DNA of 64,000 bases from Heterostelium album PN500 (Eukaryota; Evosea; Eumycetozoa; Acytosteliales; Acytosteliaceae): contig NW_008805068.1 in assembly GCF_000004825.1 (NCBI RefSeq), positions 1,733,471 through 1,797,470 on the forward strand, in the 5' to 3' direction. Positions 36,129 to 47,875 of the stretch are shown in pieces. A program made the position numbers and the translations under genes. The notes under the pieces are model-generated. The model searched no databases and was not told the DNA's origin. It was given only the letters and a program-made list of their open reading frames with translations. Every line of letters begins with the position of its first letter. Position 1 is the first letter of the stretch.

Positions 36129-38125
36129 TTATGATAATTTAAATCTAAAGAAATAAAGTAATTCTACCATATTGAAAAATGATTTCTCACCGGTAGTTCT
36201 ATCCTCCAGTTCGTAAACGTCTTGATCTCTGGTTTTGCTCTGTGTTACAAAGAGGATGTATGGCACTCCTATGATTGTTGCCTCTTTTATACGTCTGGCG
36301 AATGTAATGTCCAAACGATCCTCTAAAATGATTTGATTGGTCAGAGATGGCTCCTTTGATAGATAATCGTACAACTCTGTTGCTTTCCTCAAATTCTCTG
36401 TTTCCAACTCGGTGGCGTATGGCAAAATGATAAGTTTGTAGGGTGCCACTTGTATAGGCCATACGATTCCGTCCAAATCTTTGTGTGCCTCCACCAAAGC
36501 CGCCATCAAACGACTCACTCCAATTCCGTAGCATCCCATCTCCATAGGTACGTCGACACCCTCGGAATTCTTTATATTGGCTTTCAGTGGAACGGAATAC
36601 TTGGTTCCGAGTCTGAAGATGTGACCGACTTCAATACCACGATTGAACTTCATCAATCCTCTCTCGGCATCGGAAGTACACTCTGGTCGGACACAACGGT
36701 CACCTTCCTTCACCTCGCGGAATCTTCCAACGGTAAATGACTGTAAAGACGACGACATCGATGGATAGATCTTTTCAAAGTTGGAATTGTTTTGAATCGA
36801 CTGGTCAATGAAAACACGAATCGGAGTATTTGGTGATTTCGCAAGCAATGCATCTTTTTGTTTGGAATCGATCGGTTCAAACATAACGATGTTGGAGAAA
36901 TGTGATTTAGTAGAGTGGAGATTTGGTTGGTCGGAGCTAGATGTCCAGAGTTGGATGATGGTAGTCTCGCCGGCACTGTTTTTGAGCATGGCGAAACTGG
37001 CGCGAATCGGTGATTTCTCGGGGTGTGGCTCGCATTCGGCGTCGGCTTTCTCGAGATTGGCGGAATGTCCGCATTTCGAGCAGCTGACAATGGTGTCCTC
37101 ACCGACATCCGTGATAATTTGGAACTCGTGACTTGTAGATCCACCAATGTTTCCACTGTCGGCTTCGACACACGCGTAGTTGACACCGAGACGCGAGAAT
37201 ATTCGATGATACGCAGTCTTTACGAGATTGTAAGTCTCCTCGGCATCGGCCACCGACTTGTCGAACGAATACATATCTTTCATGAGAAACTCACGACCTC
37301 TCAGCAATCCGAATCTCGGTCTTATCTCATCACGATACTTATCACCGATCTGATACAACTTCATTGGTAGATTATTGGTTGCGATTCTCTCGTTTGCAAG
37401 CATCGATGTGAAAATCTCCTCATGTGTAGGTGCTAAACAATATTCCTCACCTTTTCTATCTTTAACTTTTATTAACTAAAAAACAAACACAAGTTTTACT
37501 TTGATTAATATGATGATTTGTTTGTTATAATATTATATTAGCAGCTAATGATACCTACTTCATCACCTGATGATTCCCATCTACCTGTTTTCTCCCAGAG
37601 CTCCTTTGAGAGTAACTTTGGCATTGATAACTTTTGACCACCAATGTTGCTCATCTCCTGATCGATGATCTTGATGAGATTCTCAAGAGCACGATGTGCA
37701 AGCGGCAATGTCATGTACATTCCGAGTGATGCTCTTCTAATCATACCAGTCTTTTGCATTAGAAGTTGACTTTTGAGCATGTCTTTGTCTAGTGGTTGAT
37801 CTCTCTGCATTGGGATGAACAACTTTGATCTGAGTACACGATGTACATAGCTAGTTTGATGTTGCTGCAATTGCTGATGTATAATTGTTTGATTCAAAGT
37901 GTTTTGATTGAATTTATTATTGGAATTACTACAGAAACTACGTTGTTGTTGTTGTTGTGCTATAGTTGAATGAACGTGTACTGAACCATTAGAAACCATG
38001 GCACAATTGGCTACCACTTCAGTTGAATCAACTACATTTACAGATTTTTGTTGTATTCGAACATTATTATTGTATCTTAATATATTATTACCTAATCTAA
38101 TAGATGATCTATATAAAGATAACAT
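36129..38125 (-). CDS. Prolyl-tRNA synthetase, bacterial/mitochondrial type
   Basis: Exons 38125..37559 and 37475..36129 give about 637 aa. The start at 38125 begins MLSLYRSSIRLGNNILRYNN, an Arg/Ser-rich mitochondrial presequence. An upstream in-frame ATG at 38176 would mask it. Class II motifs are present: TGMIRRASLGMYMTLPLAHR (motif 1), YRDEIRPRFGLLRGREFLMKD (motif 2) and GCYGIGVSRLMAALVE (motif 3). Between motifs 2 and 3 lies a bacterial-type insertion with C-x2-C (SCSKCGHSA) and C-x4-C (RCVRPEC) pairs. A C-terminal anticodon-binding domain follows (WPIQVAPYKLIILP; FARRIKEATIIGVPYILF). It charges tRNA-Pro in mitochondria. Gln-rich runs in the leader are dictyostelid insertions. Confidence 0.92.
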
Positions 38126-38275
38126 TTTATCTTTTTTAATCAAAGATATTAATTGGAAGAAATTAAAATAAATCAAAGGAAAAGATCGGTCGTCAGATTA
38201 ATTTTCATTGTAAAACTTAAAAATGATGTATCAAAAAATGAAAAATTAATTTTAATATTAAATATTTATTGTTAT

Positions 38276-38382
38276 TTATAAATTACTTTTTAATGAACTT
38301 GTCGGTTGCTCTTCTGTTTGTTTGGGTGCTGTAGATATGATGAAACTCGGAATATGTACATTGGTTTTATCATAGTTTAATC
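38276..38382 (-). CDS. Orphan last exon of an unidentified gene
   Basis: A strong acceptor (TTTTTTATTGCAG) is followed by 35 codons reading LNYDKTNVHIPSFIISTAPK, a Gln/Glu/Thr stretch and TAA. The codon use is coding-like. I could not find its upstream exons with confidence in 38383-39067. It lies between the prolyl-tRNA synthetase start and GID4, which has its own natural end. It could be a short gene or a leftover. Confidence 0.4.
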
Positions 38383-39067
38383 CTGCAATAAAAAAGTCTC
38401 GATATATGAATCTGTAGTATCAGATATCTACATGTTTTTAATGTGGAAAGTATAAATAAGTTTACAATTTATACTTTAAAGAAAGATGTTGTAATTAGAA
38501 AATTAATATAATTTAAATATGACATAATTATTTATTTTATTGTTATTTGCGTATGTTAAGGATAACAATTAATTTAGATTAAAGTTTAGGATTTAATTAG
38601 ATTTGATTACATTTGATAGGGGATGACGATTTAAGGTATAAGGTATTGAATAAAACTACAACATGTTGATGGTGAATAATAACGGAAGCTCCTGTTAAAT
38701 TTGCTAAACTAACTATATAATAAGATCGATCGCGATGATTGAGATATGATAGAGTTGAAATAGAAAAAAAAATGATCAAATTAATGAATGAGTAACTGAG
38801 TGAATGGAATGAAATGAAATTGTATGATAAGGAATGATAAGGAATGCACCATAATAAAGAGGTGCTATGTTGTTGTTTGTCTTGTAGTTATTCGTTGTTT
38901 GATTAGTTGGTCGATTGATTGATTAAATGATTGGTTGCTGTAATTGTTTGGCTGATTTGTTTTGTTTTGTTTTGTGACCAAATGATTTCTTTTGATTGAT
39001 TCCAATTTTAAAAAGAAAAAACAAGTTGGTCACGTCACAACTATATAGTTAGTTTGACAAATGTTGT
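38383..39067. other. Region without an assigned gene
   Basis: AT-rich. A 60-codon minus-strand ORF at 38597-38779 has mixed composition but no recognisable motif. It may hold upstream exons of the orphan exon at 38276-38382. TGAATGGAATGAAATGAAAT-like short repeats lie near 38800-38860. Confidence 0.35.
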
Positions 39068-39717
39068 TTATCTGAATTCAAAGGTTGAGAAACAATTTTG
39101 CTTTTCGTGTTTGAGCTCCAATGATTGATACCACTCACTGAGATGATGGTAGTAGTATCCTTTGATGGTACCAGTTGAGCGCTGGTATGAGATGTAGTAG
39201 AATCCCTCGTAGGATGCACCCTCTATGCTGCGGACATGATGATCGGGCACCAAGAAATACTCTTTCCAACGCATGAAAATGTAGTCGCTATTGGTGAAAT
39301 CCGGTTTGAAATCATCTTTGTTAAACTTGTTGATGTACGGATCGAAAGCGGGACTGAACTGCTTCCAGTGTTCCATATCCACCGTTTCGTTGGCATCCCA
39401 TTTTCTAGTGAGGAATGAATGTTTATCGCCAATAATCTCTGCTTCGAAAAATGTTGTTAAAACAGGATATTTCTTTATTTTTTTTTTTGATGGGAACAAT
39501 AATAAAGAATGAAAAAATGAATTAGTTATAGATTAAAAATGTCACAGAAATGGTCAAGTCAATCAATCAATCATACCTCTGTTAAACCAGAAATAGTAAG
39601 GTATCCAGAGAGTATCGAATTCTTAAAATCGACACTCTTTATGTCGACGTGAACAGGGTACGATGTCTTCTCACTCTTTTGTGAGCCAGTGAACCTGCTA
39701 CCTGGATACAATGCAAA
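39068..39717 (-). CDS. gid4: GID4/Vid24 substrate receptor of the GID (CTLH) ubiquitin ligase
   Basis: Exons 39717..39577 and 39472..39068 cover the whole GID4 core. Motifs are LYPGSRFTGSQKSEKTSYPV, LSGYLTISGLTEKYPVLTTF, FEAEIIGDKHSFLTRKWDA, DYIFMRWKEYFLVPDHHV, and the ending EWYQSLELKHE...FSTFEFR. In the family this beta-barrel binds N-terminal Pro/Gly degrons and recruits substrates such as gluconeogenic enzymes. The 5' end is uncertain. The frame is also open to about 39800 before a TGA, and no in-frame ATG is present. A good acceptor (CTCTACAACTTCACAG) precedes 39717, so a start exon further upstream is likely. Confidence 0.88.
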
Positions 39718-39771
39718 CTGTGAAGTTGTAGAGGAGTCATTATTGACGACGAAGTGTTCCACAGCCAGGAT

Positions 39772-41162
39772 TGAGTGATATTGGAAGTTTGGGTAGTTTC
39801 ACAAAGGTTACTATCCAAACTATGCAGGTCAATAGATTAAATACTGCTTGAATCCAGTATTATTTCTCTTTTTAAAAAAAAAAAAATTTATATCAAAAAA
39901 TAAAAAAGTTTGATCTTTCTTTCTATCTTTCTTTCTTTCTCTTTCTATAGGATATCAACTATATTATTATATTGGTTGATTCTTAGTTTGAAAGCTTAAA
40001 ATGTTACGCTCTATTCTGTTCTGTTATTTTCTTTTTCTTTTCTTTCTGTTTGGCTAAATTCTTCTTTCCCTATATAAGTAAGCTATCTTCTATCTATCTA
40101 TCTGCAGTACCGACGTTCCTCACTACGAAGTAATATCTGTACTCTACAATGTCAATTAATGTATTAATTAACAAAACTATTGAATACTATTAAATTTGCC
40201 CAATCTAAAAAAAATATTCAAAAAAAATTAAAAACAATGTTACTAGACTACTCTCTTTTAACATAAATATTTATAAAGTTGAATTGAATTGAAAAAAAAA
40301 GTTTACTTTTTAGTAGTAATCTTAACTTTGAAATATGATAGGACGGTACTACTGTTATTGCTGTTTGATTTGTTGTTCTGTTTTAATTAGTTCTTTGTTA
40401 TAGTTGTTGTTGCTGTTGTTGTTTTGGTTGTTAATAAACTAACTTGAGATGTTAGATGAGTGAATGAGTGTGTGGTTTTGTGTTGTTGTTGTTGTTGTGT
40501 GTGAATTTAAATTTGAATTTATTTGTTGTTTAAATTAATTTAACAACTAAAAAAAAAAAAAAATTAATAAAAAAAAATTTTATTTTTAAATTAAATTAAC
40601 ACACTTTTTTTTTTGATAAATATTGTGTTGTGTTTTGTGGTGGTTGATTTTCAATTTTGGTTTTTTTTTGTTATTTTCAATTTCATGTTTGGTAACGTTG
40701 ATTTTTTTCTTTTTTCAGTGGGCCAAAAAAAAATAAAATCTTAATAACGTTTTGTCTTTATTTTATTTATTTTTAAAAAAAAATTAAGCCTCTCACTTTA
40801 AAATTTCGAAACAAAAAAATTTGAAATTTTGATAGAGTTTTGGTTCTCAACAACACACACCGCACTGTCTTCACTTTCTTCTTTGTCACTCACACAACAA
40901 CAACACATATATAACAGGTTTGTATCATTTAATTAATTAATTAAAAGAAAAAGGAACAAGAACAAAGAAAACAAAAAAGAAAGAGAACTTCTTATATTTA
41001 ATCAAGACGCACTTGAAAACAAAAATTGATTATTTATTTATTATTTAATTAATTTTTTGTTTTAATATGATGTTTTTTTAATCATTTGTTTATTGTTTAG
41101 TTTTATTTGTTTGTTTTGATATATTTACACTCTTCTAGTAAAGTTATGAATATATCTATTTC

Positions 41163-41193
<31 letters not shown>

Positions 41194-41852
41194 GATTGGA
41201 GATTAGATGTAGCCGATATTATTTTAAAACAATTTTAGGGATAAAAATTTTTGACATATAACTTCAACAACTAAAACAACAACAACAACAACAACAACAA
41301 CTCAACAACAGATTGGATGTGGATTTAAACAAATGATAATTTAGAATAAGAAAGCAATCAGTCAATGTAATCTAGGATTTATATAGGAAGATATTAAACA
41401 TAGCGGACTATAAGAAAAATAAAAAAAAGATAGAATAGTGTTGGAACTCTGTGAAATTTCCCACTTTTCATTTTTTTGTTTATTTTTAATTTTTGTTTAG
41501 GTTAACAAAACCAATAAGATGATAAAACCTTTATAAACAACAAAGTCACTCACCATCACACGGAACAAAAATAACCATATTATAATTATAGCTATCATTA
41601 CAACTCTATAGTTTTTATTTATAGTTTATTAAATGTTTTATATCACTTGACATTTACATTATTAAATTCAAGAAAGATTATCATCATCATCGCAAGTTTA
41701 CTTTAAATCATCATCAACAACAAATTACTACTCTTTAATTTGTAAATCAAATCAAGTTCTTTTTCTTTTTTTTTCTTTAATCAAATTTAAAAATTAATAT
41801 TTATATATTAACATTTTATATTTTTTTTTCTTTTTTTATCATTTTTAGTAAA
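39772..41852. promoter_or_regulatory. Upstream region of eEF1B and GID4 (divergent)
   Basis: About 2 kb between divergent genes, with T-rich and CAA-rich tracts (for example 41276-41300). The sequence just before the eEF1B ATG (TTTTTATCATTTTTAG then TAAAATG) looks like the acceptor of a 5'-UTR intron. A similar T-rich acceptor lies near 41195. The start exon of GID4 may also lie here. No coding ORF is evident. Confidence 0.4.
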
Positions 41853-42503
41853 ATGCCATCATTCTCTGCTGAATTGAATACTGAAGCTGGTCTCAAGGCT
41901 CTTAACGAGTACTTGGCCGACAAGACTTTCATTGTTGGATTTGTCCCATCATCTGCTGATGTCCAAGCTCTTGGTTTGGTCGGAGCTACCGCCCCATGTG
42001 CCACCAAATACCCACATGCCAACAGATGGTTCGTCACCGTCAAGGCCTACACTGCTGAGGAATTCGAAAAGGTTGCTGAAACCGTCACTATCGCCGCCGC
42101 TGCTGCCGCCCCAGCCAAGGATGACGACGATGTCGACTTGTTCGGTTCCGACGAAGATGATGAAGAGTACGAGAAGCAATTGGAGGAGCGTAGAAAGGCT
42201 GCCCTAGCTTCAAAGAAGCCAAAGGAGAAGGTCATTGCCAAGTCATCTATCATGATGGACGTCAAGCCATGGGATGACACCACCGATATGGGTGAGTTGG
42301 AGAAGGCTGTTCGTTCGATCGCCATGGACGGTCTCTTGTGGGGTGCCTCAAAGTTGGTCCCAGTCGGTTACGGTATTAAGAAGCTCTCCATCAACTTGGT
42401 TGTTGTTGATGATTTAGTCAGTCTCGATGATCTCACTGAGCAAATCGAGGCCTTTGAAGATTTTGTACAAAGTGTTGACATCACTGCCTTCAACAAGATT
42501 TAA
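41853..42503 (+). CDS. efa1B: Translation elongation factor 1 beta (eEF1B alpha subunit)
   Basis: Uninterrupted CDS of 216 aa. The N-terminal GST-C-like domain begins [21 protein letters not shown]. An acidic linker follows ([19 protein letters not shown]), and its Asp-Leu-Phe-Gly-Ser-Asp block is the usual acidic motif. The C-terminal guanine-exchange domain has [36 protein letters not shown] and ends [13 protein letters not shown]. It recharges eEF1A with GTP. Codon use is strongly biased to C-ending codons (ACC, GTC, AAG), as in highly expressed dictyostelid genes and clearly different from neighbours. Confidence 0.97.
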   Translation: MPSFSAELNTEAGLKALNEYLADKTFIVGFVPSSADVQALGLVGATAPCATKYPHANRWFVTVKAYTAEEFEKVAETVTIAAAAAAPAKDDDDVDLFGSDEDDEEYEKQLEERRKAALASKKPKEKVIAKSSIMMDVKPWDDTTDMGELEKAVRSIAMDGLLWGASKLVPVGYGIKKLSINLVVVDDLVSLDDLTEQIEAFEDFVQSVDITAFNKI

Positions 42504-44074
42504 ACTCGCTTGCCATTTGTTTATTAAAATATTATGAATAAATTTAAAGTTTTAAAAGTTTAAAATCTTTTCTCTAAAATTAGAAATCCCCAAAACAAAT
42601 AGGTTTATCTTGTCACAATATAATTATTTTCATCATCAGAGCTCTAATCATCTCTGGTTTTAAATTAATAAATTATTGTTGGATGGAATAAGTAAACATT
42701 GTTTACTCTAAAGTAAATTGATCAATTAAATATAAATGAAAATGTAGGAAGGAATTTAATTCACCATAGATTTTTATACCCGATTAAAATGAATTTTCTA
42801 ATACAAGATAGAAAAAGTAAAGTTTGAAACTGGGGAGAAGATGTCGGATGTATTGTATTAAAATAACAATAAATTTGTTGATGTACTAAAAAACCAGGTT
42901 ACTGTATCTTTATATTTATACCTTAGATGTTGTGTTAGATTTTGTCAACTTTGGTGAAGATTGACTCAACAATGTTGCCCAAAATAAAATTTATATTGAT
43001 TTTCAATTATTTTTTTTTTTCAACAACACTCAGGTCTCCGAATATCATCAATTGATGAGTGATTTTGAAAGGGTTTTTTTATTTTATTTTTTTTTCTAAA
43101 CCCTCATTTTTTAAAAATTGTATTCATTATTATAGTAACTCAAAACTCAGATCTTTTTTTTTTTTTTTTAATAAGTGACCTTTTTTTATAATGGTCTGAA
43201 AAAAGCCGAAAATCGTATCTAGATTTTTACCAATTTTTATGTCAGAATGTTGAGATAATCAATGAGAAAAGTTCAGCGACTTTTTTTATACTTGATTGAT
43301 GTCAGCTGTTTTACTATGGTATTTAAAGTGAATCAGTTATAAAAAAAAAACAATTTTTTTTTAATTGTTTTTTTTTTTTAAAAAAGGGTCACCTATCGTG
43401 TGGTTTTTTTTCGTTTGGTTTGCAGGAAAAATTCCAAATTTTTTTTGTAGAGGAGTTGCAATTAGGAATCAACCATCATCATCAACAGTGTGGTTACCTT
43501 TAGGACGCAAAACTAAATAAGAAAAAGGAGAAGAGGAATTCAATAATCTGAGCTATCAATCAAACATAACATGATCATCCTTCTTTATACACCACATAAA
43601 TTTAAACCAAATCAATTATAAATTTTTTTCTTTTGCGGCAAAGAACACACATAAGCAAACCAACAGTCATACAATAGTTGTTGTTCTGTTTTAAACTACA
43701 CAAATTTATTATTATCTTTATATATATACATTGTATTTGTTTATCTTTTTTTAGATATATAAATATTATATTACATCCACCCACACTAATTTAAATTTAA
43801 CACACATTTAGTTATACAGAGATATAATAATATATAACAAATAGTTAGTGTTTATTTTTGTTATTTGTTTTTTCCATTGATATTATTTCCCACTATTTTT
43901 GTTAATAATAATAATAATTTTTTGTGTAGTACAGGATAATAAGTTCATTTGTGTCTTTTTAAAAGTTGTTATAATATTTTGTTGTTGTAGTTGTAACATT
44001 TATAAATTATTTATTGTTGTTGTCGTTGTAGTTTTTGTGGCTTAGCAAATAAATAATTTCAATATAATTATAAA
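42504..44074. other. Intergenic region between eEF1B and the acyltransferase gene
   Basis: The first part is the eEF1B 3' UTR (AATAAA at 42537-42542). The middle (42900-43500) has mixed-base segments broken by long T runs, without a coding ORF. The end (43790-44074) is T/A-rich leader sequence. The GTTTTTGTGGCTTAG just before the start could be a 5'-UTR intron acceptor. No RNA gene recognised. Confidence 0.45.
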
Positions 44075-44995
44075 ATGCCTGTACATAGAAGAAATTTAGA
44101 GGATTCTTTGGATGGAGCTTCGATCGAAACAAGCAACACCATCGAATTGAAGGAGCTTTTCAATCACGGACGTTGGAAGAAACCATTCACTTTCCGTCAT
44201 GTCCTGTTTGCTTTGTATTTACCATTCGGTCTGGCGTTTTGGCCATTCCGTTTGCTGCTCAATGTCGTCGTATTCTCATTGTTACTCATCATGCCAAAGA
44301 GTTTCCGTGTGTCTATTCGTCCATTGATCTGCGTAGCAATGGGAATTGTCACCAGAATTCGTGGACGTGAGAACGTCCCACGTCGTGGCGACCCGAACGC
44401 AGCCCGTATCGTCGTCTCCAACCACATCTCAGACTTTGATCCATATCCAGTGTTTATGTTTTTGGACTATTTCCACTGTTTGGTTGCCGCACACATCTCA
44501 AAGGTGCCAATCATCGGATCGGTCTACCGCAAATTCGATGGAATCTACGTTGACCAAACCGATCGTAACAAGGCACGTCAAGACGTGTTGGACGCACTGG
44601 AGCACAGTGACATCCCATTGGTGTTGTATCCAGAGGGTGGATTGACAAGCGGTGATCGTGGAATGATGATGTTCCAAAAGTTTGTCTTTGGACTCGGACA
44701 CGGTGTCGTCCCAATCGCCATGAAAATAGTCTCACCATGGCCAGTCAATGTAGACTACATCAACAGCAGTTGGTTCAAGAATTTCTTCTGGTGGATTCTC
44801 GTACCCTACAATGTATTCGATCTCCACATCCTGCCAGTCCAGAGAATCCAAGAGAACGAAACCGACGCCGACTTTGCCAAGCGTGTACAAACTCTTATTG
44901 CCACCGATCTCCAACTCGAAGCAACCAACCATCCATATGCCAAGAAGAAAGAATTAGCAAAGGAATTGTTACAAAATAATAACAAAAAGATTTAA
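44075..44995 (+). CDS. AUP1/LPLAT-type acyltransferase
   Basis: Intronless CDS of 306 aa. An N-terminal hydrophobic hairpin (LFALYLPFGLAFWPFRLLLNVVVF) fits a monotopic ER or lipid-droplet protein. The PlsC motif I is intact as SNHISDFDPYP (HxxxxD), and motif III is VLYPEGGLTSGD. The later segment SSWFKNFFWWILVPYNVFDLHILPVQ resembles the SWxxxxLWxLFVPxxxYxVRWL block of AUP1 more than ordinary AGPATs. The CUE and G2BR regions of animal AUP1 are missing, so it is either a short AUP1 relative or a lysophospholipid acyltransferase. Codon use is GC-rich (CGT, GTC, ATC), suggesting good expression. Confidence 0.85.
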   Translation: MPVHRRNLEDSLDGASIETSNTIELKELFNHGRWKKPFTFRHVLFALYLPFGLAFWPFRLLLNVVVFSLLLIMPKSFRVSIRPLICVAMGIVTRIRGRENVPRRGDPNAARIVVSNHISDFDPYPVFMFLDYFHCLVAAHISKVPIIGSVYRKFDGIYVDQTDRNKARQDVLDALEHSDIPLVLYPEGGLTSGDRGMMMFQKFVFGLGHGVVPIAMKIVSPWPVNVDYINSSWFKNFFWWILVPYNVFDLHILPVQRIQENETDADFAKRVQTLIATDLQLEATNHPYAKKKELAKELLQNNNKKI

Positions 44996-46078
44996 ATAAT
45001 TCAAATCAAAAAGTCACTAAAGTTCAGCAAATGAAAAAAAAAACTCAAAACATCGTTCAACATTCCAATCACTCAATCACACAATCAACCAATCAATCTA
45101 AACATTTCACATATGAAACAAATTAGATGGACCAACCATTAAAAACTCGAATGTCCATCTAAAATTATTTATTTTAATTTTTTAAAAATTAAACAAAACC
45201 ATTATTATATATATATTTTTCAATTCCAAAAAAATAAAAATAATATTTTATTTTAATACTATAAATAGATTGACTTTTTCATTTCCTTATATTAAAAAAA
45301 AATGCTATCACCAAGTCTCAAAACTATCTTTAACATTTCACATGGTTTGAATGAAATAAGTATTTGGTCATAAAAAGATAAATAAATATCACTTAATACC
45401 GATATTAAATTATATATATATATATAAATTAAGTAGAACACACTTATTATTTCTGTTTAAAATTAAAAAGACTACTAATTTATTTGATATTTAAACAAAA
45501 TAAAAATAAATATTAAATTAAATATATGTCACCAAACAAATTAATCACCTAAAAAAATAAAAAAAAAAATAAGGTATTTTTTTCTATCCAAGCTAATAAA
45601 AAACAAACAAAAACAACTCACAAAACAAAGATTCTTTCCACTTTATATTATTCCGATTAGTAGAGTAACAATTGTGATAAACCTCCCAATACATCCACAT
45701 CATATATTATTATAACTGGTTTTTTTTTTTGAATAGAGAAAATAGAGAAATTAAAAAAAAAATAGAAAACATAAAAAGAAAGAAACAGATTTTCTGACAG
45801 AATATTTTTAAGAAAGATACAACACATTACATCACTTGTCATTTCATCATCTTCACTACACTCACACATCACAAACTTTATAGACATATATATAGCTATT
45901 TATTATTCATAAGAGATACATCATCATCATCATCATCATCATAATTATATAAATAAGATAAAAACAAATTGTATCATCTATATATTCTATAGATTTTGTT
46001 TAACTCATACAATTCGAAATCTAGAAGTAGTAGTTAGTAGTTAGTAGTCGTAGTAGTAAAGCTAAGTAAAGTAAAGGT
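44996..46078. other. Intergenic region between the acyltransferase and ELL genes
   Basis: AT-rich, with an (AT)n run near 45412-45425, a CAT repeat near 45920-45940 and TAGTAGT repeats near 46025-46055 just before the ELL start. The minus-strand ORF at 45657-45887 has no coding character. Confidence 0.45.
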
Positions 46079-47842
46079 ATGGAGGATGGAATTATATTGC
46101 CTAGCAATCCTGGTGCACACAAATATGTAATGTCTATTAAGATATCTAATGATTTGCTGGATCGAATTGAAAAAGGAAATGCATCAATCAAATTTATATA
46201 TGGTGATGAGGTATGTTAAGAATAGAATATAATTGAATTGATATGATTATCATCTAATTAAATTATCTATCTATCTATCTATCTATCTCTGTTTATTTAT
46301 CTTTAGCCAAAGTTAATAGTTGATGGCATTGATTATTCATTTTCGAGTGTTTTGGTAGATTCACATTTGGATTGCTTCATGCAAGACTCTGACAATAGAT
46401 ACTCTGAGATTGGCCCGATCAAGAAGAAGTTGAACATGTCCACAATGATCACTGAGGATGTTCGTAGACGTATCAAAGACTCCTCTCAAAAGGCTGAGAT
46501 TGAAAAGCGTCACAAACATACTGTACAGGTTTTAGATTTAGGTAGGAGGCAGATCGAATCAATCAATCTTTATTTAAACAAACTTCTGACTAACATAAAC
46601 AAACAATCTTATATATAGCTGGAAGAAAAGCAAAGACATCACCAGTTGCCAAGTACTCAACACCGTCAGCATCTTCACAGACACTACCATCGAAACCACC
46701 GAAACGTTATGCCGGTAACAAGACAATATCAACATCGTCAACTCTTCACTCTGTGATGTCAACGATTGCTTCACAGCAACATGGATTACCAACTAATAGT
46801 AATAATAATAGTATTAGCAATAACAATAATAATAGCAATAGTAGTAGTAGTAGTAATGGAAGTTCATTATCACCAATACCATTATCACCAGAGCCACAAG
46901 GTTCTTCACCAACGGGCAGTGGCAGTTCAATATCACCAAGAAAGTCGCTGTCTCCACTACCCACCAATACTAACAGCGTTGGTGGTAGTAATAACAACAA
47001 TAACAACCGTTTTGCATCACCACCTTCATCTATTCCAATACCTGTACCTACAATAACAACTACTTCACCACCATTACCAACGATTCCTTCAATGTTAGGC
47101 TCAGAGAAGTCATCGTCATCGTCACGTCATCAACAACAACAACAACAACAATCAAAGAATAATAATAATAATAGTCAATCGAGATCACCACCTATATTAC
47201 CATCTAATAGTAAGATAACAACATTACCAACATCATCAACAACAACAACCACATCTAATAAACAATCAAGTAAATCACAAACATCATTATCATCAAGAAA
47301 ATCAACAACAGGTCAACAACAACAACCATCTAGTAAATCTAATAAGTTATATCCTCCAAGCTTGTCGAGTGGAGGCGGAACATCACCACCTGTATCACCA
47401 CCATCATCACCACAAACCATTTATAATTCAAATAGTAGCAATAGTAAATATAACAGTAGTAGTAGTAGTAGTAGCAGTAGTAATATATCAAAACAACCAC
47501 TTTTATCAAATCAATCATTACCATGGACAAGAAATGAACAGAAATCAGAGAGTGCCTTGAAATCACCAATACCAACACCCACACCAATCAAACCGATTAC
47601 ATCATCATCATCATCAAAGAATCAAATGGATATAGATGATGACTTATCATCTGGTAGTAGCAGCAGTAGGGTATCACCAATACCACCAGAATTTGATCAT
47701 CCTTCATCATTACTCAAGAAACCATCGAAACAACCAATTTTACCACCAACACCAACAGCACCAGTATCAACTCAATTAAATGGATTGCCAACCAATAATA
47801 CAGCCAATGATATAGTTTCAAATAAATCATCATCATCATCAT

Positions 47843-47875
<33 letters not shown>

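Noticed and set aside
36199-37370. ORFs on both strands within the prolyl-tRNA synthetase
   Set aside because: They overlap the conserved catalytic domain in other frames and show no family motif.
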